Of a stretch of DNA of 64,000 nt, positions 33,432 to 43,733 are shown one piece after another; position 1 is the stretch's first letter, and every line of letters starts with the position of its first letter. Under the pieces are notes generated by a model. That model had not been told where the DNA came from and made no database searches. It worked only from the letters and a program-made list of their open reading frames with translations. The stretch lies in NCBI RefSeq assembly GCF_009380135.2, contig NZ_WHUT02000001.1, positions 434,001-498,000 of the forward strand, read 5' to 3'. This DNA is from Fertoeibacter niger (GTDB taxonomy: Bacteria > Pseudomonadota > Alphaproteobacteria > Rhodobacterales > Rhodobacteraceae). The position numbers and the translations under genes were made by a program.

Positions 33432-34841
33432 TCACTCCTCCTCCTCGTCATCCTCCAGCCTTGCCATGCGCCCGCCCGCCTTGGCCGTTGTCACCACACC
33501 CAAGGATTTCAGCTTGCGGTGCAGGGCGCTGCGTTCCATGCCCACAAAGCTGGCGGTGCGGCTGATATTGCCGCCGAAACGGTTGATCTGCGTCAGCAGA
33601 TATTCCCGTTCGAACAATTCGCGCGCCTCGCGCAGCGGCAGGGTGGCCAAAGCGCCGCCCAGCACCAGCCGCCCCTCGCCCTCGGGCGCCGCCTCGCGCC
33701 CCGGCAGTTCGCGCGCCTCGATCGGGCCATGGCCATCGCCCAGGATCAGCACCCGCTCGATCACGTTGCGCAACTGGCGCACGTTGCCGGGCCAATGCAT
33801 CGTCTGCAACATCGCTTCGGCATCCGGGGTCAGTTCGCGCAGGGGCAGGCCTTGGGTGCGATGGAACATCTCGATGAAATGCCGCGTGAGTTCGGGAATA
33901 TCCTCGCGCCGCTCCTCCAGGCTGGGCACGGCGATGGGCACCACGTTCAGCCGGTCATACAATTCCTGCCGGAAGCGGCCCGCGCCGATTTCCGACCGCA
34001 GATCGCGCGTGGTGGATGATATGACCCGCAGGTCAACCCGCACCTTGTCAGACCCGCCCAGCCGGGTGAACTGCTGCTCCACCAGCACCCGCAGGATTTT
34101 TGATTGCGTGCCCAAGGGCATGTCGGCCACTTCGTCGAAATAGACCACCCCGCCATGCGCCTGTTCCAGAAGGCCCGGCTCTACCCCCCGGTCGGTGGTT
34201 TCGCGGCCGAACAGCACCTCTTCCATCCGCTCCGGTTCGATCGCGGCGGAGGATACCGAGATGAAGGCCGCCGCCGCCCGGTTGGAATGCGCATGGATGA
34301 ACCGCGCGGCCATTTCCTTGCCAGACCCCGCAGGCCCGGCCAGCATCACCCGCCCGTTGGATTTCGTGACCTTTTCCAGCTGCGCCTTCACCGCCTTGAA
34401 CGCAGGCGATGACCCCAGCATTTCGGATGCGGTCACATCACGCCGGCGCAATTCGCTGTTTTCGCGGCGCAACCGGCTGGTTTCCATCGCGCGGCTGACC
34501 ACCACCATCAACTGATCAATGTTGAACGGCTTTTCGATGAAATCGTAGGCCCCCTGCTTTATCGCGGCCACCGCGATTTCAATGTTGCCATGGCCGGAAA
34601 TGATGACCACCGGCACATCGGGGTTGTCACGCTTCACGGTTTTCAGAATGTCGATGCCGTCCATCCGGCTGTCCTTCAGCCAGATGTCGAGGATCATCAG
34701 GCTGGGCGGTTCGGCATTGATCTCGGCCATGCAATCGTCGGAATTGCCCGCCAGCCGCACCGCAAAGCCCTCGTCGCGCAGGATGTCGCCAATCAGTTCC
34801 CGGATATCGCGTTCGTCATCGACGATAAGAATGCTGCTCAT
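33432..34841 (-). CDS. ntrX: Two-component response regulator NtrX
   Basis: The 469-residue protein has a receiver domain (phospho-acceptor Asp 52 in LMILDIWLKDSRMDG) and an AAA+ central domain (Walker A GPAGSGKE near 165-172, Walker B VVYFDEVADMP). A Fis-type helix-turn-helix closes it (INRFGGNISRTASFVGMERS). The loop that carries GAFTGA in sigma-54 activators reads LFGRETTDRGVEPGLLEQAH, so GAFTGA is absent. NtrX with NtrY controls nitrogen, redox and envelope functions. The ATG at 34841 has GAGGGACAAC upstream; an ATGA start at 34853 overlapping ntrY is an alternative without a ribosome site. Confidence 0.94.
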   Translation of the reverse strand: MSSILIVDDERDIRELIGDILRDEGFAVRLAGNSDDCMAEINAEPPSLMILDIWLKDSRMDGIDILKTVKRDNPDVPVVIISGHGNIEIAVAAIKQGAYDFIEKPFNIDQLMVVVSRAMETSRLRRENSELRRRDVTASEMLGSSPAFKAVKAQLEKVTKSNGRVMLAGPAGSGKEMAARFIHAHSNRAAAAFISVSSAAIEPERMEEVLFGRETTDRGVEPGLLEQAHGGVVYFDEVADMPLGTQSKILRVLVEQQFTRLGGSDKVRVDLRVISSTTRDLRSEIGAGRFRQELYDRLNVVPIAVPSLEERREDIPELTRHFIEMFHRTQGLPLRELTPDAEAMLQTMHWPGNVRQLRNVIERVLILGDGHGPIEARELPGREAAPEGEGRLVLGGALATLPLREARELFEREYLLTQINRFGGNISRTASFVGMERSALHRKLKSLGVVTTAKAGGRMARLEDDEEEE

Positions 34842-34849
34842 GTTGTCCC

Positions 34850-37132
34850 TCATGGGTCTGATGTCGTGCGGCCCGCTGCGGGGCCTGATGTCTTGGCTCC
34901 CCGCGCGCGGGTGGCGCGCAGGCTGCGGGGCAGACGGATTTCCGCCATCGCCCCCCGGTGGCTGTTGCCGTCAAAAGGCGGCGCATCGGCCAGAACCAAT
35001 GTGCCGCCATGTTCCTCGATGATCTTTTTCACGATGGGCAGGCCCAGACCAGTGCCCTTTTCGCGCGTGGTCACATAAGGCTCGAACAATCGCGCGCGGT
35101 CGGGCGGCAGGCCGGTGCCATTGTCGGCGATGCGGATGATGGCCGCGTCGGGCGTCACCTCCAGCGAGACACGGATTTCAGGGGCGAAACCGGGTGGCGC
35201 GCCCTTTTCCATAAAGGATTCAATCGCTTCGCCCGCGTTCTTTATCAGGTTTGTCAGCGCCTGCCCGATCATCGTGGCATCCAGATCCATCAGCAGCGGC
35301 GCGTCGGGCAGATCGGCGGCCAGCCGCACATCGGGCAGGCCCACATCCTGCAACACCACCGCATCGCGCAGGATCGCCACCAGATCCTGCTCGCGCCGGT
35401 CGGGTTCGGGCATGCGCGCGAATTTGGAGAATTCATCGACGATGCGGCGCAGGTCATTGGTCTGGCGGATGATCACATCGGCATATTGATCAAGATCCGC
35501 CGGTTCGGCCACCTGCCCCCGGAACTTGCGCTTGATGCGTTCGGCCGACAGGGCGATGGGCGTCAGCGGGTTCTTGATCTCATGCGCGATGCGGCGGGCC
35601 ACGTCGCCCCAGGCGGCCATGCGCTGCGCCGATACCAGATCGGTCACATCGTCGAATGCCACCACATAGCCTTCAAGCCCGCCGTCGCCCGCGCGGCGTT
35701 CCGACATGCGCACCAGCAGACTTTCCATGCGCCCCTTGCGCGTCAGGCGGATTTCCTCCTGCACCGCCTGGCCGTTGCCGCTGCGCAGCCGGTCCAGCAA
35801 CGCGGCAAATTCCGGCACGGCGACCGACAGCGCCAGATCGGCCGTTCCATCGGGAATATCCAGCAGCCGTTCGGCGGCGCGGTTCACAAACCCCACGCGC
35901 CCCTCGGCATCCAGCCCGATCACCCCCGCCGTCACCGATGACAGCACAGAGTCAAACAGCCGCCGCCGCCGTTCGGTCTGGGCGTTGGTGGCCACCAAAG
36001 CCTCGCGCTGGCCCTTCAACTGCCGGGTCATCTGGTTGAACAGGCGGCCCAGCATGGCAATCTCGTCGTCGCCCTCTTCCTCGACCACCTGCACATCCAG
36101 ATCGCCCGCGCCCACCCTTTGCGCCGCCCCCGCCAGCCGCCCCACGGGCCGCGACAGCCGTTCGGCAAACCACAGCCCCAGCCAGATCGCCGCCAGTATC
36201 AGGATCAGCGCAAAGCCCAGATACAGCAGGCCGAATTCGAACAGCGTGCGCCCGCGTTCCTGTTCCAGTTGCTGATACAGCCGCACGGTTTCGCGCGTTT
36301 CGTCCAGCAGGCTGAGGATGGAGCCATCGACATTGCGCGAGACGTAAAGATAGCGGTCGGGAAACGCCTCCAGATGCACCAGCGCGCGGAATTCGTTGTT
36401 GGCCCAATCTTCGATGATCACCGTTTCACCGGCGCGGGCCCGTTCAATATCGGCGGCGATGGGCTGTTCAAAATCAAAGAGATAGCTGTTTTCGCCCCGT
36501 GTGCGCAGCATGCCGCCGCCGTCGATAAGGAACGCCTCGCGCAGGCCGCGCTGCACCAGTGTCTGCCCTTGCGTCAAAAGCGGGCGCAACTGGTCGTCCT
36601 GCAGGAAGAACTGCGATTGCTTGGCCACGTTCAGATAGGCGGCCAGCGCCTGCGCGTCTTCCGTCAGGTCGCGGTGATGTTCGGCCTGATAAGCCTCGGC
36701 GGCGGCCAGCGAGGTGCCCACAACCGCGCGCACCCGGTCGGAAAACCAGCCCTCCAGCCCCACATTCACCGTCAGCACGGCAAATACGGCCACCAGAACC
36801 GTGGGGATCAGCGCCAGCAGCGCAAACACCCCCGTCAGCCGCAGATGCAGCCGTGATCCCGCCGAGGCGCTGCGCCGGTCGGCTACCATGCGCGCCACCC
36901 GCGCCAGCACCATGGCCGCCACCACCAGCACATAGATCAGGTCGGCCAGCAGGATCAGCCGCAGCAGGGGCGAGCCCGCCCCCTGGTTGAGCGGCCCCAG
37001 CGCCAGAAACGTCGCCAGCGCCAGCAAAGGCCCCAGCAGCACAAGGCCGAATGTCATCGCCGTCTGAAACCGCCGCTGGCGGCGCAGACGGGTCAGCTTT
37101 ACCCAAGTGTTGCTGCGCGCAGCGCTTCGCAC
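34850..37132 (-). CDS. ntrY: Sensor histidine kinase NtrY
   Basis: The 760-residue membrane kinase has several N-terminal transmembrane helices (about 25-110). A periplasmic sensing region (about 140-290) is followed by a further membrane segment (GLLYLGFALILILAAIWLGL). HAMP, PAS (AGVIGLDAEGRVGFVNRAAE), the H-box [20 protein letters not shown], and an ATPase domain with NLIKNAGEA, DNGTGLP and GTGLGLPIVKK complete it. It phosphorylates NtrX. The start is GTG at 37132 with AGGATTTC before it. It follows ntrC after 102 bases. Confidence 0.95.
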   Translation of the reverse strand: MRSAARSNTWVKLTRLRRQRRFQTAMTFGLVLLGPLLALATFLALGPLNQGAGSPLLRLILLADLIYVLVVAAMVLARVARMVADRRSASAGSRLHLRLTGVFALLALIPTVLVAVFAVLTVNVGLEGWFSDRVRAVVGTSLAAAEAYQAEHHRDLTEDAQALAAYLNVAKQSQFFLQDDQLRPLLTQGQTLVQRGLREAFLIDGGGMLRTRGENSYLFDFEQPIAADIERARAGETVIIEDWANNEFRALVHLEAFPDRYLYVSRNVDGSILSLLDETRETVRLYQQLEQERGRTLFEFGLLYLGFALILILAAIWLGLWFAERLSRPVGRLAGAAQRVGAGDLDVQVVEEEGDDEIAMLGRLFNQMTRQLKGQREALVATNAQTERRRRLFDSVLSSVTAGVIGLDAEGRVGFVNRAAERLLDIPDGTADLALSVAVPEFAALLDRLRSGNGQAVQEEIRLTRKGRMESLLVRMSERRAGDGGLEGYVVAFDDVTDLVSAQRMAAWGDVARRIAHEIKNPLTPIALSAERIKRKFRGQVAEPADLDQYADVIIRQTNDLRRIVDEFSKFARMPEPDRREQDLVAILRDAVVLQDVGLPDVRLAADLPDAPLLMDLDATMIGQALTNLIKNAGEAIESFMEKGAPPGFAPEIRVSLEVTPDAAIIRIADNGTGLPPDRARLFEPYVTTREKGTGLGLPIVKKIIEEHGGTLVLADAPPFDGNSHRGAMAEIRLPRSLRATRARGAKTSGPAAGRTTSDP

Positions 37133-37234
37133 GAAATCCTAGCCCTTCATGCGGGCGACGATTCGCCCCCGACTGCCATATATTGTAGGCGTCGCCGGGC
37201 TAGTTCCCTGCGCGTCACGCCGCCTGTTGCTGTT

Positions 37235-38599
37235 TTACATCAGCTTGCGGCGACGAGTCACGCGAATATCCAGATCGGTGATCTTCTTTCGCAGCGTGTT
37301 CCGGTTGATGCCCAGAAGGTCGGCGCATTTGGCCTGATTGCCCGCCGTGGCGTCCAGCGCGATCTCGATCAGCGGGCCTTCGACCTCACGCAGGATGCGC
37401 TGATATACGCCGGGCGGGGGCAAAGCCCCGCCATGCAGGTCGAAATACCGCTTCAGATGCCGGGCGACGGAAGCCGACAATTTCTCGCCCTCGCCCCCGC
37501 CTTTCAGCGGCTCCATCGCGGGCTGGTTGCCCAGCACAGCCTCCACCTCGGCCTTGGTGATTTCCACCTCGGCTGATGTCACCATCAGGCGCCGCAGGGT
37601 GTTTTCCAGTTGGCGCACGTTGCCGGGCCAGGAATAGGCGCGCACCAGATCACGCGCCTCGTTCGACAGGCGGCGGGTTGACCCCATGTCACGCTCGCCC
37701 CGCGCCAGAAAGTGATCGGCCAGCAGGGGGATGTCGTCGACCCGTTCGCGCAGGCTGGGCACATGCAGCGTCACCCCGCCCAGCCGGTAGAACAGATCCT
37801 GCCGGAACGCGCCGCCCTCCATCCGGGCCGAAAGGTCGGTCTGGCTGGTGGCCATGATGCGCGGGGCGTTGTCGCCCATCTGGTCCAGCATGCGCACGAT
37901 GCGGGCCTGTGTGTCATCGTCGTAATCGGCCACCTCGTCGAACACGAGGCTGCCGCCCTTGGCCCGCGCCATCAGGCTTGATGGCCCGTCCATCCCTTGC
38001 AGATCACCCGCCTGCGCCACCACGAAAGGCTGCGTGCGGCGGTCGGAAAAATCATGGATCGCCCGGGCGATCAGGCTTTTGCCGGTGCCCGATTCGCCAG
38101 TGATCAGCACCGCCAGATCGGTGTTCATCACCCGCGCCACCAGCCGGTAAAGCGCCTGCATCGCCGCCGTGCGGCCCACCAGCGGCAGGTCGTCGCCGCC
38201 TTCGCGCGGCACCACCACGCGGGCGGGCGCGCGGCGTTTCAGATCCAGCGCGCGGGCCGATCGTTTCATCAGGTCGGGCAGATCGAAGGGTTTGGGCAGG
38301 TAATCATAGGCCTCGGCCTCGGCGGCCTGAATCGCCGTCATGATGGTGTTCTGCGCCGAAATCACGATCACCGGCAGGCCGGGGCGCATCTTGCCGATGC
38401 GGGGCAGCGCCTCCAGCCCGTTGCCGTCGGGCATGATCACGTCGGAAATCACCAGATCGCCCTTGCCCTCTTCCACCCAGCGCATCAGCGTCATCAGGCT
38501 GGATGTCGCATGAACCTTGCAGCCCGCCCGGGTCAGGGCCTGGGTCAGCACCGTGCGTATCGTGCGGTCGTCATCCGCGACCAGAACCGTGCCATCCAT
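37235..38599 (-). CDS. ntrC: Nitrogen regulatory response regulator NtrC (GAFTGA-less)
   Basis: The 454-residue protein has a receiver domain (phospho-acceptor Asp 53 in [13 protein letters not shown]) and an AAA+ domain (Walker A GESGTGKS near residue 167-174, Walker [12 protein letters not shown]). Its Fis-type helix-turn-helix reads [20 protein letters not shown]. Between the Walker motifs the region is shortened to [18 protein letters not shown] and lacks GAFTGA, the loop that contacts sigma-54. Rhodobacter capsulatus NtrC shares this loss and activates sigma-70 polymerase, so the same is expected here. It is coupled to ntrB by a one-base TGATG overlap. Confidence 0.96.
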   Translation of the reverse strand: MDGTVLVADDDRTIRTVLTQALTRAGCKVHATSSLMTLMRWVEEGKGDLVISDVIMPDGNGLEALPRIGKMRPGLPVIVISAQNTIMTAIQAAEAEAYDYLPKPFDLPDLMKRSARALDLKRRAPARVVVPREGGDDLPLVGRTAAMQALYRLVARVMNTDLAVLITGESGTGKSLIARAIHDFSDRRTQPFVVAQAGDLQGMDGPSSLMARAKGGSLVFDEVADYDDDTQARIVRMLDQMGDNAPRIMATSQTDLSARMEGGAFRQDLFYRLGGVTLHVPSLRERVDDIPLLADHFLARGERDMGSTRRLSNEARDLVRAYSWPGNVRQLENTLRRLMVTSAEVEITKAEVEAVLGNQPAMEPLKGGGEGEKLSASVARHLKRYFDLHGGALPPPGVYQRILREVEGPLIEIALDATAGNQAKCADLLGINRNTLRKKITDLDIRVTRRRKLM

Positions 38600-39708
38600 C
38601 AGTTGCCCTCCATTTCGTGCAGCGCCATGTTCCGGGGCGCAACCGGCAGCGACACACGGAACACCGTGCGCCCGGGAACCGAATCGACGGCAATCCAGCC
38701 GCCGTGGTCGGAGATGATTTTCGACACCAGCGCCAAGCCCAGCCCCGTGCCATTCTCGCGCCCCGACACGAAAGGCTCGAATATCGCCCCCGCGATCTCG
38801 GGCTTTATGCCGGGGCCGTCGTCGATGATTTCCACCTGCAGGGGCAAGGGGTTGCCCGTGCCATCCTTGCGCCGCAGCCGCAGCGACAGGTCATAGAAAC
38901 TGCGCAGCCGGATCGTGCCGCCCTCGGGCCCTGCCGCCTCGGATGCGTTCTTGATCAGGTTCAGGAACACCTGCATCAACTGATCCGGGTCGGCGAATGT
39001 GGCGGGCAGCGAGGGGTCGTAATCCTCGACAATCGCCATCTTGGCCGCAAAGCCCACCATCGCCGATTTGCGCGCGCGGTCCAGCGCGTCGTGGATGTTC
39101 ACCGCGCGGCGTTCTGGCGGGCGCAGGTTGCCGAACTGTTCCACCTGTTCCAGCAGCTTCACGATGCGACGGGTTTCCTCGACGATCAGGTCGGCCAGCT
39201 CGCGGTCTTCCGGGCCAAGGCTCATGCTGATCAGCTGCGCGGCCCCCGAAATGCCCGCCAGCGGGTTCTTGATCTCATGCGCCAGCATTTCCGCCATGCC
39301 GATGGCCGAACGCGCCGCCGTCTTTACCGCCGTTGCCCGGCCCAGCCGGTCGGCGATTTCGCGGGGCGAGATCAGCAGCATGATGATGTCGGGGTTGTCG
39401 TTCATCGGCGCGATCTGGATGTTGCACTGCACCGGGGGCTTTTCGCCGGTGGTCACATCCACATCATTGATGAAAAGCGCCGACTGGTTGGCGCGGGCGC
39501 GGGCAAAGGCCTCGTCCATCGGGGCGTCGATCAGCAGCCGGTCGAATGCGGGCTGGCCCTTCAGGCTTTTGTCGGATGCGTTCAGGAACTGTTCCGCCGC
39601 CGGGTTCGTCTCGATGATCTTGCCCTTGATGTCGATCAGGAAGGCAGGCACCGGCAGGCTGGCCCAGATCACGCCCGGCACCGGATAGGGCGAGCGATAG
39701 GTGCTCAT
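38599..39708 (-). CDS. ntrB: Nitrogen regulatory sensor kinase/phosphatase NtrB
   Basis: The 369-residue soluble kinase has an N-terminal PAS domain ([20 protein letters not shown]), the H-box [20 protein letters not shown] and an ATPase domain ([31 protein letters not shown]). It phosphorylates or dephosphorylates NtrC according to the PII nitrogen signal. The start overlaps the dusB stop by four bases (ATGA) and the end overlaps ntrC, so dusB-ntrB-ntrC is a single translationally coupled operon, matching the nifR3-ntrB-ntrC arrangement of Rhodobacter. Confidence 0.97.
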   Translation of the reverse strand: MSTYRSPYPVPGVIWASLPVPAFLIDIKGKIIETNPAAEQFLNASDKSLKGQPAFDRLLIDAPMDEAFARARANQSALFINDVDVTTGEKPPVQCNIQIAPMNDNPDIIMLLISPREIADRLGRATAVKTAARSAIGMAEMLAHEIKNPLAGISGAAQLISMSLGPEDRELADLIVEETRRIVKLLEQVEQFGNLRPPERRAVNIHDALDRARKSAMVGFAAKMAIVEDYDPSLPATFADPDQLMQVFLNLIKNASEAAGPEGGTIRLRSFYDLSLRLRRKDGTGNPLPLQVEIIDDGPGIKPEIAGAIFEPFVSGRENGTGLGLALVSKIISDHGGWIAVDSVPGRTVFRVSLPVAPRNMALHEMEGN

Positions 39709-40697
39709 GCCGCCACCCTTTCCTGTTGCGCGAAGGCGGCGTGCAAGGCGCGGATCACCTGCGCGGGCGCGTCAAGCGTCACGATGCCTGCGCGCAGATG
39801 GTCCAGCCCCGCCACCGACAGATACCAGCCCAGATGCTTGCGGGCCACGCGCAGGCCCAGATCGGTGCCGTAGAACGCCAGCATCGCCTCGTAATGCGTG
39901 CAGATCATGTCGGCCAGCGCGGCCCCCTGCGGCACCACCGGCGCGGGCAGCCCGTAAACATCGGCGGCAATCTGCGCCAGCGCCCAGGGCCGCCCCTGCG
40001 CCCCGCGCCCCACCATCACGCCATCGGCACCCGACGCCGCCAGCGCCGCCCGCGCCGTCGCACTATCAACAATATCGCCATTGGCGATGACCGGAATGCC
40101 CACCGCATCCTTCACCGCGCGGATCGCCGCCCAATCGGCCTGCCCGGTGTAGAACTGGCAACGCGTGCGCCCGTGGATCGTGACCATGCGCACCCCGGCA
40201 CCTTCGGCCCTGCGGGCAATCTCGGGGGCGTTCAGCAGGCTGTCATCCCAGCCCAGCCGGGTTTTCAGCGTCACCGGCACATCCACCGCATTCACCACCG
40301 CCTCGATCAGCCGCAGCGCCAGATCAGGCTCGCGCAGCAGCGCCGATCCGCAGGCACCGTTGCCGCTGGCGGATGTAACCTTTTTCGCCGGGCACCCCAT
40401 GTTGATGTCGATCACCCGCGCGCCCTGCCCTGCGACATAGCGCGCGGCCTCGGCCATCCAGTGCGGATCGCGGCCCGCAAGCTGCACCGCCGTATTGGCC
40501 AGACCAAAGCCCAGCTCGGCGCGGGCACGCGCGACGGGCTTTGCCTGCACAACCTCCTGGCTGGCCACCATTTCCGACACCACCAGCCCGGCACCAAAGC
40601 TCGCCACAAGGTTGCGGAACGGCAGGTCGGTAATGCCCGCCAGCGGAGCCAGCAGAACAGGCGGGTCGAGTGAAACCGTGGCCATGCGGAGTGACAC
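39705..40697 (-). CDS. dusB: tRNA-dihydrouridine synthase (NifR3)
   Basis: This 330-residue FMN-dependent TIM-barrel enzyme reduces uridines in tRNA D-loops. It has [16 protein letters not shown] at the N-terminus, [10 protein letters not shown] and [20 protein letters not shown] with the catalytic Cys. [17 protein letters not shown] and the phosphate-site motifs [10 protein letters not shown] and [13 protein letters not shown] follow. The start is GTG at 40697 with AAGGA ten bases upstream; an ATG twelve bases inside lacks a ribosome site. First gene of the nifR3-ntrBC operon, divergent from ispDF. Confidence 0.95.
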   Translation of the reverse strand: MSLRMATVSLDPPVLLAPLAGITDLPFRNLVASFGAGLVVSEMVASQEVVQAKPVARARAELGFGLANTAVQLAGRDPHWMAEAARYVAGQGARVIDINMGCPAKKVTSASGNGACGSALLREPDLALRLIEAVVNAVDVPVTLKTRLGWDDSLLNAPEIARRAEGAGVRMVTIHGRTRCQFYTGQADWAAIRAVKDAVGIPVIANGDIVDSATARAALAASGADGVMVGRGAQGRPWALAQIAADVYGLPAPVVPQGAALADMICTHYEAMLAFYGTDLGLRVARKHLGWYLSVAGLDHLRAGIVTLDAPAQVIRALHAAFAQQERVAA

Positions 40698-40910
40698 TTG
40701 CCTATTCCTTGTGCGTCAACGTCTGACCTAAGCCTGCAATCGGAGGATGACAAACAAACTCCCTCTGCAAACCGGCTGAAAAACGTGCTTTGCCTAAATT
40801 ATGTGCGTTCGCGATCAAATCCTGCCCCTCTGCAAGGCACAAGCAGCGGGGCCATTGATTGTCAGCCCTTCTGCTATGGCCTACAGATGGGGGCGATGGG
40901 TGAAACGACA

Positions 40911-42056
40911 ATGACAACCGCTGCAATCATCGTGGCCGCCGGGCGTGGAACGCGCGCCGGGGGCGACCTGCCGAAGCAATGGCAGCCGCTGGCCGGCCAG
41001 CCGGTATTGGCGCATGTGCTGGCGGTCTTTGCCGCCCATCCGGGCATTGATCGTGTGGTGCTGGTGATCCACCCCGAAGACCGCGCCCGGGCCGGCACGC
41101 TGGCCCTGCCCTGCGATCTGGTGCATGGCGGGGCCACGCGCGACGCGTCGGTGCGCAACGCGCTGGAGGCGCTGGCGGGCGCTGGCGTGGCGCGGGTGCT
41201 GATCCATGACGGCGCGCGCCCGCTGGTGACACCCCAACTGATCGACCGGTTGCTGGCGGCGCTGCACGCAGCACCCGGGGCCGCGCCTGCCCTGCCGGTC
41301 AGCGATGCGCTGTGGCGCGGCGCGATGGGCCGGGTGGCGGGCACGCAAGACCGCGCGGACCTGTTTCGCGCACAAACGCCGCAGGCCTTCCATTTTGACG
41401 CCATCCTTGCCGCGCATCGCGGCTTTCGCGGCATCGCGGCGGATGATGTCGAGGTGGCCCGTGCGGCGGGGCTTGACGTGGCGATTGTAGAGGGCGACGA
41501 GAACAATCTGAAACTCACCTACCCCGGCGATTTCGCCCGCGCCGCGCGGCTGATCACGGCGCGACAGGAGGCTGCGATGGATATCCGCACCGGCAACGGC
41601 TTTGACGTGCACCGCTTTGGCCCCGGCGATCAGGTCTGGCTGTGCGGCGTGTCCGTGCCGCATGATTTCGGGCTGGTGGGCCATTCCGATGCCGATGTGG
41701 GCATGCATTCCCTGACCGATGCGATCTATGGCGCGCTGGCCGAGGGCGACATCGGCCAGCATTTCCCGCCATCCGACCCGCAGTGGAAAGGCGCGGCCTC
41801 GCATATCTTTCTGGCGCATGCGGTGGGGCGGGCGCAGGCGCGCGGCTTTCGCCTGACGCATGCCGATGTGACCCTGATCTGCGAATACCCCAAGATCGGC
41901 CCGCATGCCGCCGCGATGCGGGCGGCGCTGGCGGGCATCATGGGGGTAGAGGTGGACCGCGTGTCGGTAAAGGCCACCACATCGGAAAAGCTGGGGTTCA
42001 CCGGCCGGGGCGAGGGCATCGCGGCCATGGCCACGGCCACGTTGGTGCAGGCATGA
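40911..42056 (+). CDS. ispDF: Bifunctional IspD/IspF isoprenoid enzyme
   Basis: The 381-residue fusion carries two steps of the MEP pathway. The N-terminal MEP cytidylyltransferase (about 1-220) has [20 protein letters not shown] and [12 protein letters not shown]. The C-terminal MECDP synthase (about 225-381) has [13 protein letters not shown] with metal ligands Asp and His, [18 protein letters not shown] and [19 protein letters not shown]. The IspDF fusion is usual in alphaproteobacteria. ATG at 40911 starts [11 protein letters not shown] at 40896, five codons upstream, is also possible. It overlaps pgpA by four bases. Confidence 0.96.
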   Translation: MTTAAIIVAAGRGTRAGGDLPKQWQPLAGQPVLAHVLAVFAAHPGIDRVVLVIHPEDRARAGTLALPCDLVHGGATRDASVRNALEALAGAGVARVLIHDGARPLVTPQLIDRLLAALHAAPGAAPALPVSDALWRGAMGRVAGTQDRADLFRAQTPQAFHFDAILAAHRGFRGIAADDVEVARAAGLDVAIVEGDENNLKLTYPGDFARAARLITARQEAAMDIRTGNGFDVHRFGPGDQVWLCGVSVPHDFGLVGHSDADVGMHSLTDAIYGALAEGDIGQHFPPSDPQWKGAASHIFLAHAVGRAQARGFRLTHADVTLICEYPKIGPHAAAMRAALAGIMGVEVDRVSVKATTSEKLGFTGRGEGIAAMATATLVQA

Positions 42057-42553
42057 GCCGGCTTTTGACGACATTCTTCGGCGCGGGGCTGCTGCGCCCG
42101 GCGCCCGGCACCTGGGGGTCTTTGGCGGCACTGGTGCTGGGGCTGGCGATTGACAGTTTCCTGGGCTTTCCGCTGCTGGTCATCGCCACCATCGCCGTCA
42201 CGCTGCTGGGTTTCTGGGCCTGCGAGCAGGAATTGCGCGACCGTCACGGCGAAGACCCGTCAGAGATTGTCATCGATGAAGTGGCAGGCATGTGGATCGC
42301 CCTTCTGTTCCCCGCTGCGGCCTTCTGGTGGCGCGGCACCGACGACTGGGCGCTGAACGCCTGGCCGGGTTGGGTGGCGGCCTTTGTGTTCTTCCGGCTG
42401 TTCGACATATGGAAACCCTGGCTGGTGGGCCGGGCCGACCGGCGGCACGATGCGGCGGGGGTCATGCTGGATGACCTCTGGGCCGGGCTGTTCGCCGGGG
42501 TGGCCACGATTGTCACCGGCATCCTGTGGCATCTGCCGATGGTGATGGGTTGA
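42053..42553 (+). CDS. pgpA: Phosphatidylglycerophosphatase A
   Basis: This 166-residue inner-membrane enzyme dephosphorylates phosphatidylglycerol phosphate. It shows the family segments [16 protein letters not shown], the acidic motif [19 protein letters not shown] and [18 protein letters not shown] with [14 protein letters not shown], and about four transmembrane helices. It is translationally coupled on both sides: ATGA with ispDF and TTGA with cinA. Confidence 0.94.
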   Translation: MSRLLTTFFGAGLLRPAPGTWGSLAALVLGLAIDSFLGFPLLVIATIAVTLLGFWACEQELRDRHGEDPSEIVIDEVAGMWIALLFPAAAFWWRGTDDWALNAWPGWVAAFVFFRLFDIWKPWLVGRADRRHDAAGVMLDDLWAGLFAGVATIVTGILWHLPMVMG

Positions 42554-43047
42554 CGGCGGCCCTGCTGGCCCCCCGCCTGATTGATCTGGCCCGGACTAGG
42601 GGCGTGAAAATCGCCACCGCGGAAAGCTGCACCGGCGGGATGATCTCGGCCGCGCTGACCGATCTGGCGGGATCGTCCGACATGTTCGACCGGGGGTTCG
42701 TCACCTATTCCAACGCGGCCAAGATGGCCATGCTGGGCGTGCGGGCCGAAACGCTGAGCGCCTTTGGCGCGGTGTCGGAACAGGTGGCGGCGGAAATGGC
42801 GGCGGGCGCGCTGGCGCGGTCTGATGCGGCGCTGGCGGTATCCGTCACCGGCATTGCCGGCCCCGGCGGATCAGAATTCAAACCCGAGGGCCGGGTATGT
42901 TTCGGTCTGGTCATGACCGGGTGGAACGTGACCGGGCGGGCCACAGCCACCGAAACGGTGGAGTTCGGGCCGCTGGGCCGTGGCAAGGTGCGCATTGCCA
43001 CGGTCGATCACGCGCTGACGCTGCTGCTGGCGGCGTTGGAGCGGTAG
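42550..43047 (+). CDS. CinA C-terminal-domain protein, nicotinamide-nucleotide amidohydrolase (PncC)
   Basis: This 165-residue single-domain CinA/PncC protein has the family signature KIATAESCTGGMISAALTDL (catalytic Ser in ESCTGG), followed by GFVTYSNAAKMAMLGV and SVTGIAGPGGSEFKPEG. PncC deamidates NMN to nicotinate mononucleotide. The N-terminal MoaB-like domain of full CinA is missing, as in the stand-alone group. The likely start is TTG at 42550, overlapping the pgpA stop; a GTG at 42526 has no ribosome site. Confidence 0.9.
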   Translation: MTAALLAPRLIDLARTRGVKIATAESCTGGMISAALTDLAGSSDMFDRGFVTYSNAAKMAMLGVRAETLSAFGAVSEQVAAEMAAGALARSDAALAVSVTGIAGPGGSEFKPEGRVCFGLVMTGWNVTGRATATETVEFGPLGRGKVRIATVDHALTLLLAALER

Positions 43048-43075
43048 TTGGGCGGGATCGCCCGGCGCCATGGCA

Positions 43076-43111
43076 GAGGCCTCCGGCGGGGATGTTTTGA
43101 GACAGAAAATG
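43076..43111 (+). repeat. Dispersed intergenic element
   Basis: This copy lies in the convergent gap between cinA and the Coq10-like gene. Its reverse complement differs from the copy at 45948-45984 at only two of 34 compared positions. The sequence runs GAGGCCTCCGGCGGGGAT, then GTTTTGAGACAGAAAATG. Confidence 0.85.
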
Positions 43112-43183
43112 TTGGGGCGCGGCATTGCCTGCACGCGCGGGGCCGAGCGGCGGGCCCGCGCCGGGTGCGCCCCTGCGATCACA

Positions 43184-43663
43184 TCACCCCTTTGCCGCAG
43201 CCGGCCCGTAAAGCGCCGCGGCCCGCCGTTCGAACGCGCGCACGATGCGCAGCATCGCCTCGTTGAACACCACACCGATGATTCCCTGCAGAATCGCGTT
43301 GCGGAATTCGAAATCGACGAAAAACTCCACCTCGCAGCCACCTTCGGCCCGGTCGCGGAAGCCCCAGGTCGATCGCATGTGCCGGAAAGGACCATCGAGA
43401 TATTCCGTCTCGATGCGCCTTGCCCCCGGCCACAGCGTCACGCGGCTGCCGAATCTCTCGCGGAACACCTTGAAGCTGATGACCAGATCGGCCTCCATCA
43501 CCTCTCCGGCCTCGCCCTGCGGCCCGGTGACGGGCGTGCGCGAGCGGATGCGCGCGGCGGCATTCCACGGCAGGAACTGCGGGTAGGATGCCACATCCGC
43601 CACCAGATCATACATCTGCTGCGCGGTGTAGGGCAGAACCCTTGTTTCGTGGTGCTGTGGCAT
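43184..43663 (-). CDS. Coq10/RatA-like START-domain protein
   Basis: The 159-residue protein matches the polyketide cyclase/START group that includes yeast Coq10 and bacterial RatA. It begins HHETRVLPYTAQQMYDLVAD and has YPQFLPWNAAARI, with WGFRDRAEGGCEVEFFVDFE in the central sheet and VFNEAMLRIVRAFERRAAAL as the long C-terminal helix. In alphaproteobacteria this protein is thought to bind ubiquinone and support respiration; the RatA ribosome-association role is an alternative. The ATG at 43663 opens the fold. It is divergent from hpt. Confidence 0.88.
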   Translation of the reverse strand: MPQHHETRVLPYTAQQMYDLVADVASYPQFLPWNAAARIRSRTPVTGPQGEAGEVMEADLVISFKVFRERFGSRVTLWPGARRIETEYLDGPFRHMRSTWGFRDRAEGGCEVEFFVDFEFRNAILQGIIGVVFNEAMLRIVRAFERRAAALYGPAAAKG

Positions 43664-43733
43664 CGGCGGTCCTTGGGCGCGTGACTTGGGCTTGGGTATT
43701 GGGTAAACCGGGTCGGGAATTCAAGGGGGTGCC

